This document shows, piece after piece, positions 1-7,726 of a stretch of DNA of 16,033 nucleotides. The notes below the pieces were generated by a model. It searched no databases. It was not told the DNA's origin and saw only the letters and a list, made by a program, of their open reading frames with translations. Numbering within the stretch: the stretch's first letter is position 1; the number at the start of each line of letters is the position of its first letter. The stretch comes from Baffinella frigidus (Eukaryota > Cryptophyceae > Cryptomonadales > Baffinellaceae), in contig MU646603.1 of NCBI GenBank assembly GCA_026770585.1, positions 108,518-124,550 on the forward strand, in the 5' to 3' direction. The translations under genes were made by a program, and so were the position numbers.

Positions 1-1242
1 GGGATACCATGAGCCTCATTAAGGCTGACTTGTGGTTCGGTGTGTGTTCAGTGAGCATGGGAGCGATGTCGCATACCTTCACCCACCCCAAGAGAACCAA
101 CCCTTTATCCCCTCTACACGAGCCTCTGCACTGGAGAGCTAAACGCGATCCGAAGGCAAAAATGCTTTCTGTGCAGATCCTTTCTACGGAAGGGCGTGGC
201 GTTGGCATATGTTGGGCGAAATTGAAACCTAAAGGACCTAAAGGACCTAAAGGTATCCCTTCCCGAGGGCTTCCTCTCCCTCTCATAAGAGCGATGTTAC
301 AGTGACGATTGGTGCCACGAGTGATGTTTGCACTTCCCGGGTGGCCAACCAGCACATCAAAGTGGGGCAGGGGCCTCGTCACGCGCCAAGCAAGGCGTCG
401 GAGCCGTGGCACTTATTGACACTTATTGACTTTATTCGAAAGTGAAATGCAAGGTGCAAGAAATGAGGCGAGCTTATGGTGAGCTCCGACCATCAGGAAG
501 AACAAGAACACGGCCGTGACGGTGTCGCTCTAGAGGGTGGTTTGTTGCGAGAAAAGGGGACTCGGTCCACTTTGAACGTCATAGGTAGGATCGAGGAGCT
601 CATCCGTAGATTGTTCCCATCTCCTTAAAACGGGTTTCGTTTAAAATTGGACCATCCGGTGGCTGTGCAGCTCAATTAAGTCGGGCTCCGAATTAGGCTG
701 CCCAATACGAAACAGGGTCGTTAAGTCAGGGGTTAATTCCTTACAATTTCTAATGAATTTTTTTTTTGGCCTATTAGCTCCGTACCTCAACTTCCAATGG
801 CCTTCACACCTCAACCCCTGGTCCGAATCAAGTGATCTTTGGATGGAATTCCTAGGATAGTGTCCGCGTTCGATATGTGCAAAAAAAAAAATCAGGCGGC
901 TACTCCTTGCACTTGGTGGAAATGCCGTGGCCCCCAGCCAAGCTGTACAGCCAGTTTTCGAGATAAACTGCAATAACATATTCCTGTACACGCTTCTCAT
1001 CCTGGTGCTGTGGCGATGACATGTCCTGACAGTACTGTTCACTGCTGTGTTGCATGAGCCTACAGTTACACCTCAACCCCTGGCCCGTCGTTCCCTTTCG
1101 ACTGACAGGCGGGCCTATGTAAAGCAACTCCTGTGCATGCATGAGTCTGTACACACAGCCACGTTTGATCTTCACTCATCCCTTTATTGCTCCCAGCCAG
1201 GGCCATACATACACATGATTCACACCCAGCGTGTGTCTATTT
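1..1242. other. No recognised gene; short repeats
   Basis: I see no convincing gene here. Short open frames on both strands lack family resemblance. Positions 227-256 hold four tandem copies of a 9-base unit close to CCTAAAGGA; related tracts occur near 2293-2310 (inverted), 5102-5117 and 5380-5390. A dispersed repeat starts at 270. The 1183-1188 stretch TTTATT reads AATAAA on the minus strand and lies about 55 bases past the stop of the minus-strand exon at 1243. Confidence 0.5.
270..384 (+). repeat. Dispersed ~100-base repeat, copy 1
   Basis: It shares the ordered blocks TCCCTCTCA, GCGATGTTA, AGTGACGA.TGGT and ACTTCCCGGGTGGCCAACC with copies at 1659-1740 and 3663-3770. The match to the 3663 copy continues about 25 bases further (AGTGG...GGGGC.. 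CGTC). No terminal inverted repeats or tRNA-like promoter boxes were recognised, so its class is unknown. Confidence 0.7.
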
Positions 1243-1589
1243 TCATCGCTCATCCACGTCCTCTTCGAAAGATTCATCGAGCTCCTCCAAGAGCCACGCA
1301 GCCTGTTCTAAAAGCGGGCCTTCCTGTGTGAATTCTAATGTGCGGCCGTCCTTCCTCCCAGTACCCGCTACGGCAGATCCTACGAAGTTTGGGTTGAACC
1401 GCACCCACACGTCTCCCTTCAATCCTGGTTCTATGGTCATCCAGGATTCGAGGGCGACGCCGGTTTTAAAGGTCTTCTTCCCTATCTGTGTGCGACTAGT
1501 GGGACCAGGCACGTCCCACGGCTTAGCGTGGATCGTGTCTGCGAGTTGCTTCGCTGAGATCCCGTCCATGAAGTCTCCCTTGACCTTAA
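1243..1589 (-). CDS. Terminal exon of an unidentified protein
   Basis: Product unknown. The reading frame is open from 1589 down to a TGA at 1243 and encodes about 115 residues of balanced composition, unlike the low-complexity frames around it. A likely 3' splice site (pyrimidine-rich tract ending TTTTAAG) directly precedes 1589; alternatively translation starts at the ATG at 1569. The product has a mid-region with alternating hydrophobic residues (DVWVRFNPNF), a hydrophobic helix-like run (LLEQAAWLLEEL) and an acidic C-terminus ending DVDER. AATAAA lies at 1188-1183 downstream on the same strand. Upstream exons were not found; the frame meets a stop near 1649. I recognise no family. The call rests on composition, the splice signal and the AATAAA. 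Confidence 0.4.
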
Positions 1590-1658
1590 AAGAGTGAGGG
1601 GGGCGTGGGCTTCGATGTGAGTGTAAACGAACTAGGGGTGGTGTTCACCCAGCACGGC

Positions 1659-1740
1659 CTTCTCCCTCTCACAGGAGAGATGCAATAGTGACGAATGGTG
1701 CCATTAGAGCTGTGTGGACTTCCCGGGTGTCCAACCAACC
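1659..1740 (+). repeat. Dispersed ~100-base repeat, copy 2
   Basis: Same block order as the copies at 270 and 3663: TCCCTCTCACA, GATG, ATAGTGACGAATGGTGCCA, then TGTGTGGACTTCCCGGGTG and TCCAACC. Divergence between copies is mainly substitutions, indicating an old dispersed family. Confidence 0.7.
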
Positions 1741-1901
1741 CCTTTCAAGGCGCCGGACCTCGCCACGGACCGACCTAGATTGGATCCGCTTCCTTGAGGG
1801 TCAGAGTGCTGGATGATTCTGGTGGGACGCCCGTGAGTGCGCTCAGGGCAAGACGCTGGCGGTGCGGGGGCTGCAGGACAAGAGCCTCCTTCCTTCAGCA
1901 G

Positions 1902-2024
1902 GTTCTGGCAGGAGTGGTGCACTTTTTCGTCGCTCTGCCAGCTCGCTGAAACCTCCAGCAGCAACATTCCCGGGGCCTCGTGCGGCAACGTCGTCCGGCA
2001 AGTTCGTCCGCTTGAAGACCCAAG
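1902..2024 (+). CDS. Weak candidate internal exon
   Basis: The open stretch is bounded by a pyrimidine-rich 3' splice site (CCTTCCTTCAGCAG) and a good 5' splice site (CCAAG|GTACAG). It encodes about 41 residues rich in Ser, Arg, Pro and Ala, ending SSGKFVRLKTQ. No partner exon was found on either side and the minus strand is also open here. It may be chance. Confidence 0.2.
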
Positions 2025-2482
2025 GTACAGTGGCCCCCGCCAGATGTTTTAGACGGAAGCGAGAGGTTCCTGGTTCTGGTCCTTTCGGGTTGAGTTATCG
2101 ACTTGCTTGATACCATCTCTGCCAGCCAAAGTCACCAGGGGGGGGGCTGTTCTAAGATGCCACCACACCCACGCATAAGTGTTTCGACAACCGAATGAGG
2201 AATGGTCTTGAGCCGTCGGGGGGTGTACGCGGAGAAAAGAAACGCAGTTCTCTTCGAGGTAGGTAAGGTTGTACATTTAAGTCCTTAAGAAGCCTTTAGG
2301 ACCTTTAGGTTTCATTGTCGGCACTTAATTCGAGCCCTCTCTGGTCGCCTTGAGTTTATGGTCTAACATCATAAGTTCAATAAAGTCTCTTCCCTTCGAG
2401 TGCGAGGTGGTCTCACAATCAGTAACAGCAGAGGAGAAACGTATGACCAATTAGTGGACTTCGCAGGTAGTAGTTAAGGTCT

Positions 2483-2745
2483 ACACTCTAAACCCTAAAC
2501 ACCAAACACCAAACAAAAAACACCAAACACCAAACCCTAAACCCCAAACCCTAAACCCTGAACACTCAACCCCGAACCTTATCCCTGATTACTCAACCCT
2601 GACCCCTGAACCGCAAACCCTAAACCCTGACACCCAAACCCCAACCCCTAAACCCTAAAACCTAAACCCTCCCGAGGGCCCCCTAATTCCCAAACCCTAA
2701 ACCCTCAACCCTCAACCCTAAACCCTAAATCCCAAACCCCAAAAC

Positions 2746-2784
<39 letters not shown>

Positions 2785-3600
2785 ACTCTCAACCCTCAAC
2801 CCTAAACCCTAAACCCTAAACCCTAAACCCCAAACCCTAAACACTAAACCCTAAACCCTAAACCCAAACCTTAAACCCTAAACCCCAAACCCTAAACCCT
2901 AAACTTTAAACACCAAAACCTATACCTTAAACCCTCAACCCTGAACTCTCAACCCAAAAACCCTGAACTCTGAACTCTACACCCATTGATAGTGCTTAAA
3001 AATGTAGCCTTCGCTGGTACTTTGCGGCCCCACAACTGAACACTAAACTCTCAACCCTGAACCCTAAACCCTGACACCTGAAACCCGAACCCTCATTTCC
3101 AAACCAAAACCTCAAGCCCTAAACCGTAAATTCTAAACCCCAAATTGTCAACTTTCAAACCTTGTACAAAACTCAACCAAAGCACTAAACCCAACACCCA
3201 CAACCCAAACCCTACACTCTACAACCTTGACCCTACACCCTGAACCCTAAACCCAAAACACCAAACACTAAACCCTAAACTTATCAAACCCCAACCCCTC
3301 AACCCTCAACTCTAAAACCTAAACCCTAAACCCTAAACCCTGAACCCAGAACCCTAGACCCTGAACCCTGAACTCTTAACCCTCAACCCTAACCCCTGAA
3401 CCCTAACCCCTAAACCCTGAACCCTAACCTCTAAAATCTAAATCCCCAACCCCAAATCTCAAACCCTAAACCCTGAATCCTCAACCCTAAACCCCACACC
3501 CTGAACCTTAAACCCTAAATCCCAATTCCATTTTTTTTGTCTTGAACCCTAAACCCTGAACCCAGAACCCGAAGCGCCAAATCCTGAACCCTGAACCCGA
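2483..3600 (+). repeat. Degenerate CCCTAAA telomere-like array
   Basis: About 1.1 kb of 7-base units around CCCTAAA with locally homogenised variants: CCCTCAA runs (for example 2742-2812), CCCTGAA and CCCCAAA. A non-repeat break occurs at about 2985-3035. The C-rich strand is the given strand. The exact plant-type telomere unit is present but units are too mutated for a functional chromosome end; this is an interstitial array. Short open frames here are artefacts. Confidence 0.95.
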
Positions 3601-3662
3601 AGCGCCGCTAAAACATGCCGCAACAATGAGGTCTAAAACGTTGACCAGTTTGACATTCACCC

Positions 3663-3770
3663 CCCTTTCCCTCTCACAAGGGCGATGTTGTAGTGACAAG
3701 TGGTTACACGGGTGGACTTCCTGGGTGGCCACCCGACACTTCATAGTGGAAAAGGGGCTGCCCTGTCGCC
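3663..3770 (+). repeat. Dispersed ~100-base repeat, copy 3
   Basis: The copy (TCCCTCTCACAAGGGCGATG, TAGTGACAAGTGG, GTGGACTTCCTGGGTGGCCA) is embedded between two blocks of telomere-like repeat. A unique segment of about 60 bases (3601-3662) precedes it. Confidence 0.7.
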
Positions 3771-3795
3771 TTTGCTTGTACTCTTTTGGCCACAC

Positions 3796-3894
3796 TACTA
3801 AACCTTAAACCCCAAACCCTAAACATGAAAAACCTAAACCTTAAGCCCTAAAACCAACTGTAAACCGTGAACCCTCAACCGTAAACCCACAACC

Positions 3895-3954
<60 letters not shown>

Positions 3955-4311
3955 ACCCTTAACCCTCAATCCCGAACCCTCAACCCAAAACCTGAACCCT
4001 AAACCTTAAACCCTAAACCCTAAACCATAAACCCTAAATCCTGAACCATCAACCCTGAGCCATAAGCCATAAGCCCTAAACCCCAAACCCCAAACTTTGA
4101 ATCGTCAACCTTATACCCTAACCCGTAACCCCTAAATCCTGAACCCTGAACCCTGAACCCTGAACCCTGAACCCTGAACCCTAAACCCTAAACCCTAAAC
4201 CTTGAACATTCAACCCTAAACCCTAAACCCTGAACCCTAAACCCTAAACCCTGAACCCAAATTCCTCAACCATAAACCATAAACCTTGCACCCTATACCC
4301 TAAAACCTGTT
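3796..4311 (+). repeat. CCCTAAA-type array, C-rich strand
   Basis: This continues the array after the dispersed-repeat insertion. It has a nearly pure CCCTCAA block (about 3893-3960) and a pure CCCTGAA block (about 4137-4178), showing local unit homogenisation. It ends at an orientation switch near 4311. Confidence 0.95.
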
Positions 4312-4550
4312 TGAGATTTGGGGTTTAGGGTTCAGAGTTTGAGTGTTAGGGTGCAGGGTTTCGGGTTTGAGGTTTAGGGTTCAGGGTTCAAGGTGTGTTT
4401 TCAAAATTTCAGGCTGTAGGTTGTAGTGTTCAGGGTTAAGGGTTGAGGGTTTAGGATTGTGCCTTGAGTTTTTAGGGTTTAGGGTTTAAGGTTTAGGGTT
4501 CAGTGTTTGGGGTTTAGGGTTTGGGGTTTGGGATATGTGGTTTGGAGGTT
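4312..4550 (-). repeat. TTTAGGG-type array, opposite orientation
   Basis: From about 4312 the repeat runs as TTTAGGG and variants (TTCAGGG, TTTGGGG) on the given strand, the reverse complement of the block to its left. With the left block it forms a head-to-head inverted array whose centre is near 4305-4315 (CCCTAAAACCTGTTTGAGATTTGGGG). Confidence 0.9.
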
Positions 4551-5078
4551 GATGTGAGCATCGGTCCGTCAGGTAGCGAGCCTCGGCCATGGGCCAGGTC
4601 GCGAGCCTCTAGTTGAGTGATGTGAACGGTCAATGAACTCAGGTTTGGTCTCAGCTCGTGTTGCCCCCGGGCCTTGTGAGACGCCTCCTCTCTAGCGGGG
4701 TCATATCTGGTAGCGAAGGTCGATCCGAGGCTCTGTTCCCCGGAACGATCAACGGATGGCAGAAAAAAACGGCGGGCGGAGCGCCTGCGAAGCGGCCCTC
4801 TGGGGCTGAGGGGTCATAGTTGAGGGTTTGCCGTTCTCATTCATGCTTGCGTTGGCGCAAGGTTGCGAAGTCGCACAGGGAAGAGAACGTGCAGGCGCTC
4901 ACAACCTCTGTATTTTCCTGGGTTGTTCCCCAGCTTCTCGTGCCTCCCTCCCCGGCTTTACACCTAGCAACATCAGTCAACTGGGGTTTGCACCGAGCCA
5001 GATTACTACTGCCTCAATGTCGTTCGGAGTTCCCCTCCCAGAGTCGGAGTCGGAATTCCCATCCTACCCACCCACCTG
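4551..5078. other. Unassigned unique sequence
   Basis: This is non-repetitive sequence between two telomere-like arrays. A plus-strand frame is open from 4828 to a stop at 5079 and is not low complexity at its start, but it shows no family resemblance and no clear splice sites. I see nothing else nameable. Confidence 0.4.
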
Positions 5079-5251
5079 AAACCCAGACCCTAAACCCTAG
5101 AGAGCCTAAAGGGCCTAAACCCTGGACTCTAAACCCTCAGCCCTCAACCCTCAACCCTCAACCCTCAACCCTAAATCCTAAACCCTAAATCCTGAACCCT
5201 TCACCCTGAGCCCTCAACCCTAAACCCTCGACCCTCAACCCTCAACCCTAC
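5079..5251 (+). repeat. Short CCCTAAA/CCCTCAA array
   Basis: About 170 bases of the same degenerate 7-base units, C-rich on the given strand, interrupted at 5098-5117 by GAGCCTAAAGGGCCTAAAC, which joins this repeat to the CCTAAAGGA-type short repeat seen at 227-256. Confidence 0.9.
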
Positions 5252-5410
5252 CGCAGACCCACCTTCTGTGGATAGACCCCACAAAGGCATAGCTGGAGTG
5301 ACTTTATACCAGTCACGTCAAAAAGCATGGCCTTTCTACAAAACTAGTTCCGGTGTCCGCCTATGTTGGGAGCTCCAAGAACCTAAAGGATCTCAAGGAC
5401 ATAAGTAGTA

Positions 5411-5516
5411 TCCCTTGAGTGGAGAGTAGGTGCATACGCTCTACCGTAGGGCCCTAGGACCTGCCTAGGACCTCTTGGGGGTCAATGTTTTTTTGACCCC
5501 CTCGCCACTTCAGGGA
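5411..5516 (-). mobile_element. MITE-like element, copy A
   Basis: A 106-base element with 12-base imperfect terminal inverted repeats (TCCCTTGAGTGG and CCACTTCAGGGA). Internally it has a subterminal stem (GGGGGTCAA and TTGACCCCC, 5477-5500) and the core CTACCGTAGGGCCCTAGGAC. It is the reverse complement of copies B (13586-13690) and C (14195-14299) in its core. There is no coding capacity, as expected of a non-autonomous DNA element. Target-site duplications are not clear. Confidence 0.75.
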
Positions 5517-5746
5517 AAGAAGACACCAACGGTTCCCCCAGGAGAGATCCGAAGTGTTTCACCCCTGCTCGAGTGGGAAGCCTGTTCCGTTTCAGTGAAT
5601 CATTCCACAGAGACACGTCCTTTGTCCGCGTGTCCTCCTTCTCGCAGAATGTAATGGGCACTAGTCCTAGTACCCCGTTACACCGACTCTATGCCGCAGA
5701 GGTTATGAGCCCCGAGAACAGGGTTGCGGCCCAACCAGTGCCCTTG

Positions 5747-5751
<5 letters not shown>

Positions 5752-5791
<40 letters not shown>
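5752..5791. repeat. CT dinucleotide microsatellite
   Basis: A nearly uninterrupted TC/CT run of about 40 bases. It creates spurious Ser-Leu and Arg-Glu open frames. Confidence 0.98.
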
Positions 5792-5794
<3 letters not shown>

Positions 5795-5875
5795 CCTGGC
5801 ATCTTTGCGAGTGCAAGGTGGTCTCGCAGTCGCGCTTCGAGACAGCTCCCCGTCGGAAGGCAGATGCTCTAGAGA

Positions 5876-5960
5876 TGCAGCGAAGGGCTTGTCTGGTGCG
5901 AAGGGCTTGTCTGGTGCCCAGGCTTGTCTAATGTCCCCCGAGCTTGTCTCTCCGGGGTTG
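5876..5960 (+). repeat. 18-base tandem repeat
   Basis: Two near-exact units of GAAGGGCTTGTCTGGTGC (about 5881-5916) are followed by two decayed units containing GCTTGTCT (5922-5960). Confidence 0.85.
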
Positions 5961-6308
5961 GTGCGCGGCAGGCAGAGACTGCTTTCTCTCCAACTGGCAC
6001 TTGCCGGACGGGGACAGCGGGGCTCTGCGCACCCAGGCTCTAAGGCAACCGAATGATGCAAGGTTATGCGGACTGCGCGCGCATCCAGGATGCGGACTTC
6101 CCCACAATCTCCGTGTCCGACCTAGTTTGGGGGTTATACCGACACGGCGCTGCCAGCAACGTGTCCGAACAACTGTGACTCACTGCACTTCCGCCACCTC
6201 CTCTCTTTCCTTGATACGACAAGCTTCAGATTGACATCACCCTTCAGCGTTTGCGATCCGAATACACGCGTCTTTTCTCTATTTATTCCACAAAGTGTTG
6301 GTATCAAC

Positions 6309-6312
<4 letters not shown>

Positions 6313-6365
<53 letters not shown>

Positions 6366-6410
6366 TCTCTCTCTCTCACACACACTCTATCTCTCTCTCT
6401 CACACACACG
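6313..6410. repeat. Compound CT/CG/CA microsatellite
   Basis: (CT)n from 6313 to about 6353, then (CG)n to about 6365, then CT and CACACA blocks to about 6410. The alternating CG and CA parts are the kind of sequence that can form left-handed DNA. Confidence 0.97.
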
Positions 6411-6458
6411 TCATGGCGAGTGACTGATGGCGAACCAAGCTGTTTGCTCAACAGCATC

Positions 6459-6522
6459 TCGCTCTCTCTTTCTCTCTCTCTCTCTCGCGCTTTCTCATCG
6501 AGAACGAGAGCGAGAGCGAGAG
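6459..6522. repeat. CT-run / GA-run foldback
   Basis: A CT-rich run (6459-6487) is followed by CGCGCTTTCTCATCGAGAACGA and a GAGAGC run (6503-6522), so the two halves can pair as an imperfect hairpin. It lies about 120 bases past the putative NAA40 stop codon and could sit in its 3' untranslated region. Confidence 0.7.
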
Positions 6523-6639
6523 TTGGCCTTCGCGCCAACCGACAAACTTAGGCCTGTCGAAGACGCTCTCAAGTGAGCGAGAGCTCGGAAGGTCTACGGT
6601 GACGGGCGGCGAGTGCAGAGTCTGCCAGTTCCGAAGAGC

Positions 6640-7726
6640 TTAGGCATCCTCCTCGTCCTCGTCGTCCTCGCTATCCTCTTCGCTCTCCCCCTCCTGCCAG
6701 ATCCCGCCACACGAGCCGCGTCAGCCCCCCTCGCGCCACGTCCCTTCCCTCTCACAGCAAAGCACCCACCGCCACCACTGCGGTGCGTGAGAGGGAGAGA
6801 GGGAGAGAGGGAGAGAGGGAGAGAGGGAGAGAGAAGGAGTGGGGGGAGGGGGGGGGGAGAGAGGGGGGGAGAGAGAGGGATTCAGGTGAGCACGCCAGCG
6901 GGGGGTGCTGCGGGTCTCCAGTGAGCTCGGCCGTGCAGTGATGTTCAGGTGTTGCCGGGCGGTGTGCGTGTCACCGCGGGCGAGGGGGGAGAAGAGGAGA
7001 GGGGAGAGGGGGGGGGCAGACCTCGCTATCCTCCTCCCCCCCCTCCGCGCCGTGCTCCTTGATCTTGGCAACCCACCCCACGATATCCTCCTGGGTGGGA
7101 TCCCGCCCTGTCTGCTCCTTGAACACCTCCAGAAGGCTGAGAAGCATAGTCTTGGCAGCCTGCGGGGAATGGCGCGGTTTGTTAAGTTGAGGCGAGGTTG
7201 GTTAAGTTGACAGACTGCTCCTTGAACACTTGCAGGAGGCTGAGAAGCATAGTCTTGGCCGCCTGGGGGGGGAAGGTGCGGTTAATTCCGTTAATTCCGA
7301 TTTATTAAACAGGATTGTCGGTGTCAGCTCATGCCATCCCCAAGCAAGGTGTAGTATTGTCGTACTCACCCAATCGAGCAGTTATTAAGTTGACATATTA
7401 TTAAGTTGACAGATGCGACCGCGGTGTGGAGCCAGGGGGGGAGGTGGGGCGAGACCAGAGGGCTCAATTGTGTCTCGGGTGGCAGGTAAAACGCGCGATC
7501 GCAAACTCACAAGAGGCTACCGAGTGGGCTGCCGTGAAGCAGATGGAGCGTGTCGCCATCCCTAAGGATCAGGTCTCCCTCCCCCCCTCCTCTCTCTGTC
7601 TCTTTTTTCTTCTTCTCTCTCTCTCTCAGGGATGTTTGACCATGAATTTGACCAGTGGGGCGGGACCTGGTCGAGGCCGAGTGGCAGCCCCCCGACGTCC
7701 TCCAGCGCCTTCATCAGCGTCACCGC
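6640..7726 (-). CDS. Exons 8-10: acidic C-terminal extension of NAA40
   Basis: Three minus-strand exons, each with phase 0 splice sites that fit the phase 0 end of exon 7. Exon 8 (7726-7667) has acceptor GGGAGCAG and donor CAG|GTCCCG and encodes [20 protein letters not shown]. Exon 9 (7159-7022) has acceptor CCCCGCAG and donor GAG|GTCTGC and encodes 46 residues including [20 protein letters not shown] and ending EGGEEDSE. Exon 10 (6693-6640) has acceptor CTGGCAG and encodes [17 protein letters not shown] and TAA. The last 25 residues are almost all Glu, Asp, Ser or Gly. I do not recognise a domain. It may be the NAA40 tail (inferred from phase, strand and continuity, with acidity suiting a histone-binding enzyme) or the end of a separate gene whose first exons I missed. 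Confidence 0.6.

Larger units (their letters stand above)
1590..2482. other. Mostly unassigned; one weak exon candidate
   Basis: It contains dispersed-repeat copy 2 (1659-1740) and a weak plus-strand exon candidate (1902-2024). The remainder shows nothing I can name. Around 2291-2312 is a minus-orientation run of the CCTAAAGGA-type short repeat. Confidence 0.4.
5252..6639. other. Gene-free spacer: element, microsatellites
   Basis: It contains an inverted-repeat element (5411-5516), two CT microsatellites, an 18-base tandem repeat and a CT/GA foldback. Open frames on either strand translate mostly to Ser-Leu or Arg-Glu runs from the microsatellites and are not genes. It lies 3' of the putative NAA40 stop, so it probably includes that gene's 3' untranslated region. 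Confidence 0.55.

Noticed and set aside
2740-2815. CRISPR-like regular repeats
   Set aside because: They are contiguous 7-base tandem units without spacers, in a eukaryotic context.
2483-4550. A true chromosome end
   Set aside because: The units are heavily diverged, unique sequence lies on both sides, and the orientation flips; a functional telomere would be uniform and terminal.
5573-6061. Open frames of about 100-130 residues on both strands
   Set aside because: They depend on the CT microsatellite and the 18-base tandem repeat; no conserved motif was seen.
7455-7570. Plus-strand exon candidate ending ...AIPKDQ before a CT tract and CAG
   Set aside because: Splice-like signals exist, but the frame after the would-be acceptor is antisense to exon 8 and neither side matches a family. 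I could not support a gene.
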